Notes: generated from the letters alone by a model not told the origin. Positions 22,816-36,750 are shown, counted from the stretch's first letter. The stretch is 64,000 nucleotides of DNA from Muricea muricata (GCA_963855995.1 OY979717.1:1671179-1735178), one strand, 5' to 3'. Made by a program: numbers and translations.

Positions 22816-24270
22816 ACCCACTATGTGAGAACCGTAAAATGTACAATCGTCTGTGGGTTCGTGTCCGCAGTACTGATCCAGTACTAGACTGGTAGTCAAA
22901 AGTGAAGCAAATTATTTATGCGAAAATCACTTCCGGCCACCAGGGAGCGATAGAATGCATGGCGAACGTTAACGAAGGTGAATTTTGCCGAATTTGAGAT
23001 TACGATATTATAATAAGTTGATCGCTCCACTGGTGTCAAAAAAATGTTACGTTAATGCTTTTGAAACGCCAATTATCCGGATTGTCCTAAAACATCGTCA
23101 TTTTTTTTTGTTTAAAGTTGTTCATGAAATACAATGCATGGCGAACAACGTGAAGCAAAGTGAATTTTGCCAAATTTGAGATACTTTACGAAGTTATACC
23201 GAGCTAATGGCCTCACTTTTGTCTAAAAGATCACAACAAAACTAAACTGAGATATTACTGATTTCGAGGTAAGTGTTGACATTATACTTTGATATGATAT
23301 TTCACAAATAGTATGACCCCGCTCATGGCCATATTTTAGTGAGCTTGCTTAAAGAACTGTTAATTCTGTATAATCCTTTTGTATTTCTAAATTTATAGGT
23401 AAATCCTGACGGTCATTCTGGAAATGATCCTGCCAGTATTTATACGGTGACCACGAGAACACTTCTAACCATGGAGAATGACATTCATCAAAAAACATGA
23501 ATGGCACTAATATCAAATTTATGGACATCTTCAAATTTTTGACATTTATGCCAATCTACAAGCGTAAAATTAAATTGGTTCATAGAAAGTTAAAACAATA
23601 TGCAACCTCAGCAACGAAGTATTTCGGAGAACAACAAACAACAACGAAATTTCACTTCCATTGGAGAGGATCAGAAAAGCCGATCAAAGCTTATCTTCGT
23701 TGTCCCCATCCTACGCATTGAGAACTTTGAGAAAGTCATGGACTATTTATATACTCATCAATTGAAAAAACAAGAGTGAAGAAAAACATTTATACATTTG
23801 GCAACTATGTTTTTGTCAATATATCTGATAATGTGAAAGTGCCACGAAATGACGAATATCTTGACTTTTCTTAACTTCGCCGAACTTAGATCTTTGTACT
23901 ATCTTTCAAATTCAAACTTCACGAAAATTGTCTACCGAGACTTCGACCTGAGACCTTGATGTGTACCGCCCTGGAACAAGAACGCTTCTTGTGTTAAGGG
24001 TTGTTCTTATTATCTATATTTTGTTCTGTGAATTCTTGTCTTTTATATACATACAGGTCAAGGTTTTCTACACTGTATGCGAGCCTCCGAACTTCTTGGA
24101 TATGTTTATGCTTATGGAAAAAAAAATGTATGTAATACTCGTTTACTTAAAGTGTAATGTTTTGTATGTGATTAAATGTTTATTTCCCGTAAACTGTGCC
24201 AATTTACTTAATTTCAGCTTAATAACTTTAGCTTTTGAAATAGCCATTATCAAACACTGCAGGCTACCCA
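22816..24270. other. Non-coding insert within the Penelope-like element
   Basis: No recognisable gene. Two diverged direct copies of a block with 'tgaattttgcc' and 'aaatttgagat' occur near 22955-23040 and 23130-23215. The limits are near two short GGCTACCCAC-like sequences at about 22790 and 24258, but I do not see convincing terminal repeats. Confidence 0.4.
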
Positions 24271-24676
24271 CATGTACGCAGCGCGTACCTATTTTTTAGT
24301 AAAGTCAGTAGAGTTAGTGACTGAGTAACCATTGTGGTTTAGTAGTGGTGACAAAATATGTGCAAGGTGTTTAGATGTATTGTAAAGTGCGGTGTTCCTA
24401 CACGTTACAAATTAACAATAGGGCGCAATGGATTGCCCGGTTTGTGATGTTTGATTGACCCGGGATTACCTATCATTATTGTATGTCATTGTAATTGTAA
24501 ACCACTGTCCTAGTAGTTATATAGTTAGTAGTACTAGTGGTACTACTAGTGTCCTAGTAGTTATAGTTATAGAATAGTTTCAAACTTAATATTATTTACC
24601 TGTTGAAGACTGCAGACCGGCAGTCGAAAGCTCGTGTTTTAATAAATTTATCGATCAGAAAACGTTTCAGAATCTT

Positions 24677-25569
24677 TATTATGAATGCTGGTCGCGCATA
24701 TAATATTTTTAATACGTGAACTGTTGTTGACATACATACAGTGTACTGGGAAGGCATACTGTATAATTTGATACATTGCAGATTCCATCCATTAGTACAA
24801 GCACATTCCATTTCATACAATTTGAAAGTACAACCATATTATTCGGTAACAACGATCTGTTGAACTATATTAACAACTGTTAATTGAAAGTAGGAGAATA
24901 TTTCTGTTTAATTCGTTACTGCAGTTCAGATGGCACCACTCAATAATCAGTCATGTGTCAGAATTACAAAACTATAAAAGAAAAAGAAAATAATCGCTTG
25001 AGAAATTGACCTAGAATGTGGTATAAACATACAATTAGTCTGAATGTAAGTAGGTCAGGAGGAGGGGTTAATTAAAGAAAAAAAGCAAAACTTAGCAACG
25101 TTTTTGTCTTGCACACCACAATATTTTCATACATACAGCGATAAGAAGGAGTAAATTGGCTATTAATAAATTGAACAATTTAAGGTACATACTGAATACT
25201 CACATGTACATACCAAAGTACTGTACAACTGGGACACATATATGCGATGATAGGCAAAGCATGAGCAATTAACTTTCCTCAATCTGAGTTCAAACAAATT
25301 GGAATGCAGTGCATTAGAAAGGGCATACAAATATTGTTCTACATCAAGCACATTTGCAAACTGTATAATAAATACAATGCCATTAGGATCAGGCATTCGG
25401 CCACAGCATTATGTCCATGTGGGTCAATAAGATAGAAACACTCAATAATTGCTTTTTTAAGGCCATCATGTAGCTTTCTAAAGTCATAAAAGCATATTTA
25501 TATTCAATAAATGTATTTGCAATTGCTACATGCATTTTATGATAATGAGAGGGAATTTTCTCGTTAATG
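24677..25569. other. No gene seen
   Basis: AT-rich DNA with short unrecognised frames. Confidence 0.4.
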
Positions 25570-26200
25570 ATAACAAGCCAAGTAAATTATTAGGCGTATG
25601 CCAGATCCGCGAAGAAGTGCCACTACTGGTTTCATTAGTTTTGTAAATATCCTCGGGGCAGACGCTAGGCCAAATGGGAGACATGCAAATTCCATCAGGG
25701 AGTCTTTCCAAAGAAACCGTAGGAATTTTTGGTGATTTTCCCATATGGGAATCACAAAATAAGCGTCTTTCAGGTCTATTTTTTCTATCCAATCGTTTGT
25801 CTGTAACAGATCTCGAAGCAAGTGAGTGCCCTCCATTTTGAAACGGTGGTAATTCAGGAACTAGTTCACTTCCTTTTTAGATTTATCACAGGCCTTGTTC
25901 CGCCGTCCTAGTTTTTTAGCACGGCAAACACGGTACTGATAAATTGTCCGTGGGTGGGTTGCACCACTCGAATGGCGTTTTTGGCGGGCAAATCGCGAAT
26001 TTCGTTGTCGAGAAGCTCGGTTTCGCTTTTGGAAAAAAGCAGTGGCTTGGGCGTAAAAGCTTGAAAAGGTATTTCGACAAGGTCTAGTTTGTAACCTTGT
26101 ACTATTTCCAAAATGTATGGATCGCTTGTTATCATGTTCCAGTTTTTGTGAAAAAATCGCAGGCCTTCAGTCAAAAAACATACAAGCAGGCAGTCCAGAT
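25570..26200 (-). pseudogene. DIRS-type reverse transcriptase fragment
   Basis: Two minus-strand frames form one degraded RT. The upstream one (26213-25908) has 'LRFFHKNWNMITSDPYILEIVQGY', the lead-in typical of DIRS polymerases. The downstream one (25836-25564) has motif A 'KIDLKDAYF' and motif B 'FACLPFGLASAPRIF'. It ends at 'IRLIIYLA' exactly where the catalytic Tyr-x-Asp-Asp should follow, so the active site is lost. A frame change separates the two at about 25840-25905. No RNase H or recombinase follows. Confidence 0.85.
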
Positions 26201-26931
26201 GTATATATGCCAATGTTCAAAAACCGAGATTCAAGACGACTAAACTCGAGCGCGCGGTCAGGAGACTGGTACTGTGAAAAATAGAGTGCTGTGCGATAAG
26301 CTACCGGAGTACTTGGAGTACTGGAACGTTTATCTGGTATCATCATATCGGACAGCTAGAAAAAATCTGTTTTTATGTTTTAACATTAAACTGCAAGAAG
26401 CGTTTTAAATTAATTATTAAATAATTTTAATTTAGCGTCAAGTTACATAACTTCTCTATGGTAAATCTTGGATATTGTTAAACTAGAAATTGTTCTAAGA
26501 TTTTGGATAGTTTCGGATGATATTTGTAAATGTAGTCAAATGTGATTTATATATCGTTTTCCAAACAACAATGCTGTATCCAACATTAGAGAGCTTATGT
26601 CATGAGACTACCTCGCCAAATGGACGCCGTTCTCGGAATTTTAACACAAGAAAGCACTGGTTTAAATGATTAAATAAACTGCTTAGATCAGCTAAAATGA
26701 CGCCATGCCTGAACAACGGCAACGCTCGAGTTTTTCAAAATCAAAGTCTAGCTCCTACGCCACAGGCACATCGCCTTTCAGAAAACCCTGAATGCAGTCG
26801 AAATATTAAGATGTAACACTTGAGATGTATACAAGATTTAAAACATTTGTTTGAGTGAATAAATTACTAACAGGTACTCGTTAATTGTCACAAATAGCCA
26901 GTATAGCGTTCATTCTGAACAAGTTCACTCC
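26201..26931. other. No gene seen
   Basis: AT-rich DNA. The segment around 26165-26215 ('gcaggcagtccagatgtatatatgccaatg') also resembles 9160-9185, a small dispersed repeat. Confidence 0.35.
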
Positions 26932-27245
26932 GGATCCGCCCAGAGTTGCAAAAAAGCTACGGGTATGCGGGTATTACCCGTAAGGAAGGTTTGAAAATTA
27001 GCAGTCAGTGAGGAAGGTTTATGTCCACACACTACATAATGCACCCTAAACACTAACATAAAAATTAATAGGTGATGATTTATTCCAGAAATCATGCCTT
27101 TTTTCTGAAAAAAATAGTGATCAAGCTTCATTCTGATCTTGAGTTTGGAAAGCCCAACTTTGCAACATTTCGATGAAGTTCCTGAAAACTTTGAAAATTT
27201 TGCCCCAAGGAAGGTTGGACGCTTTTTGCAACTCTGGATCCGCCT
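26932..27245. mobile_element. MITE with ends GGATCCGCC ... GGATCCGCC (inverted arms)
   Basis: The left arm GGATCCGCCCAGAGTTGCAA (26932) is matched by the right-end complement TTGCAACTCTGGATCC (up to about 27242). 'aaggaaggtt' and its surroundings recur inside. The interior is non-coding. GGATCC next to the end recalls the hAT MITE at 17024. Confidence 0.65.
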
Positions 27246-27254
27246 GCCTGAAGA

Positions 27255-27640
27255 CGTAAAAAGCTGTTCACTATAGCCTTAACAGTAGTAAACTATAAGG
27301 ATGGTATATGTGGGATAAAATGGCAAAAAATTCGGAGAGACCTGCTTCAAAATTAAATTAGCAATTTTCTTATTAAAGGCCAGTAATCCTGCCAGGGGGG
27401 GCTTCCTCTCTGCAGCTATGCATTTGTCGCAAAGGTCATGTTTCAGTGGAATATAAATTTAATTAAGTGATGTAGGCATTGATCAATGTTAAAATTTTAA
27501 ATAGATAAAATAAAACCTGTATAAAGATACCATCAGATTCCGATGTATGATCTGGTATCTTACAATCTGTACGAAAATATAGTTAAATTAAATATTGCTT
27601 GCCACAAAGTTTCACCAGGATGTTTTAAATTAATAAATAA
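27255..27640. repeat. Diverged third copy of part of the tandem unit
   Basis: Matches 36780-37345 and 43380-43920 in scattered blocks: 'aaaagctgttcacta', 'gtaggcattgatca', and 'ttacaatctgtacgaaaatatagtta'. It is more diverged than the two tandem units are from each other, so it is older. Confidence 0.6.
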
Positions 27641-27814
27641 AAAATCATCAACACAACACATTCAAGTAGCTGAAGGTAAACTGATATTTTCTACATTCCA
27701 GATGCCTGTCACAGTAGTCTGTGCACTGGTTCTGCTTTCAACATCAACAAAGAGATGCAATCGTTGAAATATCATTGAGTTTTGTTCTATGTATACTCTG
27801 ACAACATGGAAATC

Positions 27815-28620
27815 AGCATCTTGTGGTTGAGGTGTAGGGAATGGTTTCATGTAAGCATGTCGTACATAAAAACTTTATTTCGTAATTCATGTAATTATAA
27901 TAACATAATAACATAGACATAGTAGCATAATAACAAGCACGATCAGTTTTTTGACGAACTTTCCCGGCTCCAAATTCATTTAAGACAATCATTATGAAAA
28001 GAAGACGCATCCGATCCAATCGTATCAAGGATGTACGCTGGAAATACGAACTTGAATTTTGTATTTATTGATATTTGAGACAATTAGTGCTTGCATGTAA
28101 ATAACTTTTCATTTGTCGTAAGTTGTTTAAAAGAAAATTCTTTCTTCATTTGTCTTCGTGAACCTCTGAGGAAAAGTTATTCTTTGCTATGTTGCTTATA
28201 CTGATTTTCAGCATCTTGAATAAAGCATACCATAATTAGTGCCGTCGATTGAGAAAACAACAAAGAGAAACAAAGAGCTAATTCATTCATGTAATCGGGT
28301 ATCGTGTTGGGTTGTGCTTTTATTCCATTGTCTGCTCAAGTTATATGTAAAGCCAACATGCACTTTCTAATTTGTCTGATCATGAATGCTTTCCAATTTA
28401 CTGTTACTAATTCGTTTTCATCAGTATTTCTAACTAAATCAAGAAAAATATGTTCAAAAGTGGCATTGCTTGAGGTTGAGTAATTATACGCGCAGATGGA
28501 CAAGTACCAAGAACTCAGCATCTTGTGGTTGAGGCCTAGGGAATGGTTTCATGTAAGCATTAGTACACAAAATTACGTTATTTATGTAATTATAGTAACA
28601 TAATAACATAGTTGCAGTGC
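27815..28620. repeat. Segmental duplicate region including partner of 17440-17835
   Basis: 28130-28500 matches 17440-17835. Within this region, 27815-27920 and 28510-28615 are also copies of each other ('cagcatcttgtggttgagg', 'gggaatggtttcatgtaagca'). No coding region is evident. Confidence 0.75.
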
Positions 28621-28805
28621 TAAAATGTTTAATTTTTTAGTTTTAGCTTATAAAGTCACTCTGCATCTATATCAGTTGTTACACCCAATATATTATCGTC
28701 CTAAATAACAAATGATATTTTACTATTTCCAACAATAAACCGAAATTGAGTGCAGTTGTCACATTTACACAATGCACACTCCATATTATATCAAAAATTG
28801 TGCAA

Positions 28806-29488
<683 letters not shown>

Positions 29489-29577
29489 AATCGATTTAGA
29501 AGTCATTTAAAACACTCGCAATTCGCGCTTTATCAGATATACTCCTGCGCTAGAAAAGCACTCCTGCGCGTGTTTTA

Positions 29578-29703
<126 letters not shown>

Positions 29704-29908
29704 CATGTTATATCTGTGTCGCATTAAAATTATGGATATATAACATATATATTTTAAAGAGACAATCATAGTAAACTTTGCAAATGGTTTACTGTGGGGC
29801 TACGCCACCAATGGCAAATGTTTTCCATGACAGACATTGAGCCAATGTAGAAATGACTAGTTCTGGTAAAAAAATGTGAGAACGCTTTCTTATACTTTTC
29901 CAGGTCAC

Positions 29909-31517
29909 ATGTATTGGTTGATGTGTTTGCTTACATTGGTGAGGAGATGTGTTCGTAAAAAATACATCATCAAGATTTTTGTATTCATTGTTCCACTTCT
30001 TATCCTTCTTAATGGCATGAGCAGACGATCAAAAATACACGACGCTGTTACATCGAATAAGTTTAAGTCTTTCTCAATGAAAAATAAAACAAAGACAGTA
30101 GAAAACATCTCGATTATTTTACGACAACCTAATCCGACGTCCAAAAATGTTCATCATATATGCGACAGACCACTGGGCAACAGTAAAATTTCCTTGGTGC
30201 AAAGATTTCCACATATTATAATCATTGGGTTTGGCAAATCAGGAACACGTGCTTTGTATCAAATGCTTCTTATGCATCCGGACGTTGTTGGTCCCTCTAA
30301 CGAATTAAGATTTTTCTCGAACGACTTAAAATACAAGCAAGGAATACATGCCTACATCAAGTTAATGCCAGCAACGACTGAAACCCAGAAAACAATAGAA
30401 AAGAGTCCAGATTACATAATTAAACCCAAGACAGCTGGAAGATTGAAGAAAGCAGTAGATCATTGCCATCGTGGTGAAATAAAATTTATTGTTGTTTTAC
30501 GAGAACCATTCGAGCGAGCAGTCTCTGAGTATGTGGAATGGAAATTATACCTGAAATATCATATGGGAAAAACACTTCGTAATTTTGAAACATTGTCCAT
30601 TAAAAAATCGGGTGAGGTAAACAACTTTCATTCACAGGTAAGAATACTTTAATGATATGGTTCAGTTAATTTGATCCAACCTATTAGGTTTCTAAAATAA
30701 TGTAAAGTTAAAGCAACAGGGCCTTTGGCTTTGAAACAGGGTAAAATGAAAAACAAAACTTAGAGAGTCATGATGAAATATACCCACATAAATATCTCAA
30801 ATATCTCTTGTAGGAAATCCGTCAACAAAATTGTTAGAAATATGTAGTTAACAGCTTGCTAATTCCATGCAAGAGTTAATTTCACTGGACAATTTATTGC
30901 TCTAGAGGCATAAGATAACGACGATAAGATTTTCAAATTGACAAAATATTTATTCAAGCCACTTAAGTGACAGGCTGACAGGCTGTATTCACACAGTTTA
31001 TTTTATGCTTGCTAAATGTTTTTCTTCGACAAACGTACAAGTTATGCAGTGTATTAAATCTCCTCTTTCCTTATTTTTCAACAGTTTTGTTGTATGCTGA
31101 AAATTCATTGTTTACATGAACACATTTCTCCAATACCAATATGATTTATTTTAAATACTATTTCAGGTGAACACAAGTATTTATTCCTATCATATTAAGA
31201 ACTGGCTAAAAGTTTTTAATATAAATCAGACGTGTTTTGTTGACGGTGGTGCACTGGTAAAACAGCCCTACTCTGTTGTGAAGAAATTAGAGACATGTTT
31301 AGAACTTCGTGACTTTATCACACCAAATCATTTCTATTTTGACGAAAAGAAAGGCTATTATTGTCCAGTGAACAAGGAGGGAAATCCAGTTTGTCTTGGA
31401 CAGAGCAAAGGCAGAACGCATCCGAACATTGACAAAGACGTGGAAATAAAACTGAAAAACTTTTTCCAACCATACAACAAAGAGCTGTACAATATTACTA
31501 AAATAAAGCTTGTATAA
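29909..31517 (+). CDS. Heparan sulfate glucosamine 3-O-sulfotransferase-like, two coding exons
   Basis: The enzyme would transfer sulfate from PAPS to the 3-O position of glucosamine in heparan sulfate, in the Golgi lumen. Exon 1 is 29909-30637 and exon 2 is 31167-31517, with a phase-0 intron (CAG/GTAAGA ... TTTCAG/GTG). The spliced product is 359 residues, normal for the family. Features: type II membrane anchor at residues about 20-37, PAPS loop 'GFGKSGTRAL' (107-116), Glu132 in 'NELRFF' (position of the catalytic base), 3'-phosphate site 'REPFERAVSEY' (198-208), and 'YYC ... CLGQSKGRTHP' (Cys309 and Cys319, conserved disulfide, ending at 329). A splice-acceptor-like 'cttatacttttccag' just before the ATG suggests an upstream 5' UTR exon. 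All key residues are present. Exact 3-OST subtype is not determined. Confidence 0.92.
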
Positions 31518-32433
31518 AAGAGAGCAAAGTTGCGCTCTTATTGCCTTGTAGTTTTAACACATAAATATCTGGTCGTTAAAAAATTGTGTTCATAATTTAT
31601 GAAAAATCTAGAATATATTTGGAAATGGAAATATGATATATATGAAAATATGTTCAAATTAAATATGACATTGTTATAGTTTAAAGATACAGTTTAAAAC
31701 TATTAATGGTAGGACTGTACTAATCTTTTATCTTTGTATCTGATTTACTTGCTTAACTAGAATGTAAGTCATTTTTGTGTTTTCGAAAGATATCGGGACC
31801 GTGTCCGCAGGGGGGGGGGAGGTGAACCCTTTTCAAACAAGGATTTATTACTGTCGTACGTGTGAGAATATGCACGCATCTGACGAAGGTGTACAAAAAT
31901 TACATTACAGACTAGTTTATGATAAAAATCCATATGCGCTGCATACAAGACCTTTACATGCAGTAAAGAAGCAATTTTATTGCAGTTTTCCGTCGAGTTC
32001 AAAACGCGTAAAATAAGTCGTGACTGCGTTTAAGGAAGGGCAGGAGCTGGTTGTCCTTTTGTCACTTTTTAAATAAAGTTTTGTAGTTAAATAGTGATTA
32101 AGTACCTTAAACGTTGTTCTGATTGGTTGATGTTTCCACTAATCATAGTTAACTTTAATCACTTTTTTATACAACCGGCCCCAAGGTTCTATTAATTTCT
32201 GACACCTTTTTTAGAATGAGGAGACGAAATGAGTCAATAAGATAGTAAAAACTGTATTTTCCACTGTTGCGACTGATTAACGCTTTGCGAGTTAAAAGAT
32301 GAAGGAAGTACTCAACCGCGAACGTATTAAAACTACATTTTCATGTTGATTGTTATTAACGTTAAAAACGATAATGAACATTATTAACGAAGTTTCACTT
32401 CAGTTTTTCATACTAGTAACGAATATCAGTTTG
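31518..32433. other. 3' flank of the sulfotransferase gene; no further gene seen
   Basis: The first about 100 bp match the pseudogene's flank. A G9 run lies at about 31811-31819. Opposing frames at 31769-32016 show no family resemblance. Confidence 0.45.
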
Positions 32434-32881
32434 GCAATTAACAAATTTCTATATAACAGTTTTTCATATAGTATATTTTTCATGAAAATTTTTTACAACA
32501 GATATTTGAACGTTGCTCAGCATGCAGTGGGCTGAAACATCTTGATAATTGATACTTAATTCAACTACAAAGTTAAACCAATTGTCAATGACCATGCAAG
32601 CTTATGAAGACAAATCTACCCCATGGTTTTTAAAGTTTCATGTTCCTCCTTGCTCACGCTTGGAGCTTTAGTCCCCATTTACACGCTATACCGGATCCGC
32701 ATGGTCACGACATCGAGTTTCGGATAGTTTGCGGTCATTTTTGCTCTTAACACTTTTCCTTTGATTAGCTGTTGTTAAATTTTGTAATGTTATCATAAAT
32801 TTGAAAGCTACACTCGTCTTCCAACTATCCAATTTGATATCGTGACCATGCAGATGCGGTACCGTGTAAACGGGGTCTATA

Positions 32882-35800
32882 CACTGTTAATATCAGGGAG
32901 TAATTTTAACTCCACGTGTGGAGTCAAAATAACTCCTTATAGGAGAGTAAAACTAGTGGAGTTAAATTTACTCCAAAAATGGAGTTAAAACTACTCTAGA
33001 ATCTAAACTTTACTCCACCAAGAGTAAATTTAACTCCACTAAAGGGGTAAAAATAACTACAACTAATGGAGTAGAAATACCTGAGTAATTTTTACCCCCC
33101 CAAAAAATACTCCCGGAGTTATTTTGACTCCACTATCAACTGTAGTGAAAGGAGTAAATTTATAGAATACTCTGTGTAGAGATCTACAGACATGTATTCA
33201 TTTATAATTATGATAAATGCACCATATCTATGCCAAAAAGACGACTCAAAATATCGGGCATAGATTTGTTTTCGCAAGATTGCGTTATTTGTGCAGCCAA
33301 AATGTGATTGAATCTCTTGTAAGTTCGTGATGAAATGAATATATGTCGTCTGTTTGTCCAATAGCGGTATGATATGAATATTGCTGATTAAAAAATATAA
33401 ACTATTTTCATTACGCTGACACGTAGCTTTGTGTCCAGTTACTTACAGAGATCAGTGGCAGTGCTACGCGCGCAAAGCTCGGCGGGATAGCGTCACTTCG
33501 AAGCGACGCCATATTTATATTTTCCACAATTAAAAGGTTTTATACAGCGAAGAAAGATACCATTTTAACCAAGATGGACGATGAAATAACCCCGTATACA
33601 TCACGAAGGACGGCGTAAAACTCAGGTAAGCAAATTCTTGTGGTTTTTGTATAGATAAAACAATGTAAATGTTTAATATTTACTGCCTTCCATGAGTCCA
33701 TCGATGATCGAAACACGTGTTCCATATTATAAATTTGAATTTCGCGCGATAGTATTTGGATTTAAAAGGATTTATACGTTGAAATAAATAACTTGATGCA
33801 TGGAATTCGGCTCAGTATTGTTAGGACATCAGTACTGTTAGAACCTTATCTTGTGTTCCTAACTGTTAGTGTTAGAACCTTGTAATGACTGGCCATGACA
33901 CAATGACTGAGTGCCAGTCTAATGGGGAAGCCGGTGATAATATGTGCATCATTTCGTGAGTGTGTTGTTGCGTGTCATGGAAGTATAGCCAAAATTTGTT
34001 AGCTACCTAGCTTAAGGTAATATTGTAGCAGGGAAATTTGTGTGTTGCTAATTTGCTATGATGACTAAGCTTTAAAGTGCTCAACCATTTCCTTCTCAGC
34101 AAAACACTAGAATACTATCTTAATTTATATATCGTGTTATACAGTGTATTTTGTATGTTTGATTGTCAAGGCTCTCCTCTTGATGAGCAAAATTCTCTGC
34201 GATAAAAGATACAGCAAAATATAATAACAATCAAAACTATTTATACTGTTAATTATCCTATTAGCATTGCTGCTGATGTTATTGATATTATTAAATAGGA
34301 GAACTATGTTCATGAGTATTATAAGTAAGACTTGCATAATGAGAAAAGAGATATAAGTAATATATTTACCCAAGGAGCTGCAACCTCCAAGAAGTGATAT
34401 TAAATCACCAAGTTTAAAAGTAACAAAATACTAATTGGCCTATTGTCAACATCTTATTACTGAATAATCCTTAATGCAATCCATGTTTTACACCACACTA
34501 CTTGAATTCGGGTCATTCCAATAAAGATTTGCAGGCCCTCTGGTAAAATTTGCTGCCCTTTAGGGGGGAAAGGAATAGCATTGACTCATGGTAATAATGG
34601 AAGATAGTGGAACATGTAATTCACCATTAATTAGTCTCACTGCACTTTTAGAAATACCAGTAGTGCATCTTGTGTGTGACAATATAAACCTTTATGCCAT
34701 ACTGTATTTTTTCCACACTCGGTCTCATATACTGGATTTGTCATAGGGCCAATTTGTCTGACACCAGACTATTCTACTTATCAATAAAAGTGCTACTTTA
34801 AACTTTTAACCAAGCAGTATGTTAATGTACACTTTGCTATTTTATTCTATTTGATATCAAATAATTGTACTAAGAAAAGTGCTGAGTGACATACTTGAAC
34901 ATTTTGCATAGAAAAATTTATGATTGCTTCATGTATTATTGCATCAAAAGGTCATTCCAGAAAAGATCTATACCCCTCAGAGGAAATTTCTGCCATTCAA
35001 GGAGGAGGGATGTCTTAAGATGCCCAAAGGGGAGGGGAGGCATGTATAAGTTTGCCCAAGGGGTTACACTTTGTAAAAAGCCATTGTATTTATCAAGCAA
35101 AATGTTTGTAAATTTAAACCAAGAATAAATTGAATCATAGATGTCCAAGGGGAGGTGGGGGATTTATGTCCAAGATGTCCTGGAAGGGGGAAGGTTGAAT
35201 ACCTGTGTGATATCCAAAGAGGCTGGGGATATTTTTAATTTCCTCTGTGCAGGATCTTTTCTGGAATGATCCAATGCCCAAGATATATCCTGTCATGTAT
35301 GGTGGATAGCTATTTGATAATCTTAACTTACGACTTTACTTATTTTATTGCAGCCTTACAAAATTTTGATTACATACAACTGCCTGGAAACACCATTGGT
35401 TGAAAGGAGTCAAAGCTAATGATGCAAGGCTTGGACAATTGGATGCAATATATTTTGATTTATGAAAGATACTCAGCCTTGGAAAATATGGGGCTCATGT
35501 AAGCAGTTTCACAGTATTCGAACAGCTACTTGGAATGTATGAGACAATACAACATTTCAAAATCTACAATAGTTAGCAATAACCTAATAATATTGTTATA
35601 ATTACCTATTTATAGTTAACTGATAAACGTAAAGCCATTGAACAGTATGATATACATGCATGTGAGACAACCAGTTTTATCAAAGAAACTAATATGTTGA
35701 TCAAATTGTCTATAAATTAACTGGTTTAAAACAGCCCAAAAACAAACATTTTATGTGTTGGATGATTATGTTTAGAACTGTATTTTATAGTTTTGTAGAA

Positions 35801-36185
35801 TAGTATAAAGTGACTTAATTAAGTGTATATAAAAACTCAATTCTTTCTTTCAATAAATGTTTTAACTTCACAATGTTTCATCTGATTTTGTAAGTATTGA
35901 AATTATTGCAATTTTTACTCCACATACTAGTTTAAGAGTAATTTCTGGAGTCAATATTACTCCATTTATGAGTGTAAAATTCACTCTCCCAAGGGGAGTA
36001 CATTTTTAATAGGAGTAATAATGACTCCTATGAGTAGTAAAATTCACTCTACGTTTGGAGTAAAAATTACTCTGAAAAGAGAGTTAAATTACCGGAGTAA
36101 AAAGTACTCTCAAATTGGAGTAGACTGGGGCCTTTTTTTTTTACTCCACTTTTGGAGTCAAATCTACTCCTTGAAAATAACAGTG
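32882..36185. mobile_element. 3,304-bp TA-flanked element with palindromic ACTCC-rich arms
   Basis: TA flanks both sides (32880-32881, 36186-36187), and the other tandem unit has the uninterrupted site with one TA at 42792-42793. Ends are CACTGTTA and TAACAGTG. Each end has a zone of about 250 bp filled with short palindromes of the form GGAGTAAAA/TTTTACTCC (about 32895-33150 and 35915-36175). The interior encodes no transposase I can recognise, so it is non-autonomous or carries an unrecognised protein. TA duplication points to the Tc1/mariner-type integration group, but the arm structure is unusual for it. Confidence 0.85.
34950..35272. mobile_element. MITE nested in the TA-flanked element
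   Basis: Inverted ends GGTCATTCCAGAAAAGATC and GATCTTTTCTGGAATGATCC are near-perfect. The interior has purine-rich 'aaggggagg' segments. A partial relative (GTCATTCCAATAAAGAT) begins at about 34512. Confidence 0.8.
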
Positions 36186-36625
36186 TAAGTGAGTTGCGTT
36201 TGCCCAAGTAACCTCAAAGAGAGTTAGTTACTTGCACTCGATATCCCAGAGGTAAAAATACAATGTTTACCGCGATTTTTCATTCAACTCGTCGTATTCG
36301 CTCATTTCTTGTTTTTAAAGACTGTTTACAAGGTAACTGGATGATCTGGGTCCGCATGGTCACGATATCAAATTAGATAGTTTCAGGACGAGTATTTAAA
36401 TTTATGATAATGTTAGAGTTTAATAACAACTAATGAAAAGGTGGCAGGAGTAAATATGACCACAACCTGTCCGAACTCGATGTCGTGTCATGCGCATCCG
36501 GTGCCCTGTAAACGAGGTCTTATTGTGTATCGGCATTTTTATTGTTACTGGGTTTTACCTGTCAATGGGCTCCATGCAAGTGACATCATTTAAATAAGTC
36601 TTTTCCCATGATGTTCCTTTGACAG

Positions 36626-36750
36626 AGGCAGATCTTAGAAGGTGTACTTGTGGACAAACTAATGAATTGCACAACTTTCTTTTAAAGTTGAAACTAAATA
36701 AAGCAAGACGCCTGCTAAAGCGTTCACTCCATCTGTTGAGAAGGAAATGA
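36626..36750 (+). pseudogene. Exon 2 of small secreted-protein gene, unit 1 copy, nonsense mutated
   Basis: Counterpart of 43234-43439. The acceptor 'cctttgacag' is present. The frame reads 'ADLRRCTCGQTNELHNF' and ends at TGA (36748) where unit 2 has TGG (Trp). No matching exon 1 exists upstream in this unit. The TA-flanked element interrupts the interval ahead of it. Confidence 0.5.

Larger units (their letters stand above)
21010..24676 (-). mobile_element. Penelope-like element with inverted terminal repeats
   Basis: Arms of about 85 bp at 21010-21098 and 24597-24676 are inverted copies ('gaaacgttctctgatcgataaattt' region; 'gactgcag' and 'ggcagtcgaaag'). A second inverted match links about 21420-21465 with about 24465-24510. 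Between them lies minus-strand RT and GIY-YIG coding sequence, and about 1.5 kb of non-coding insert at 22800-24275. Penelope elements are known to carry terminal repeats in direct or inverted order, which fits. The element is dead. Confidence 0.65.

Noticed and set aside
33119-35148. Short ORFs inside the 3.3-kb TA-flanked element as its transposase
   Set aside because: All are under 85 codons without DDE-like motifs; several overlap a nested MITE.
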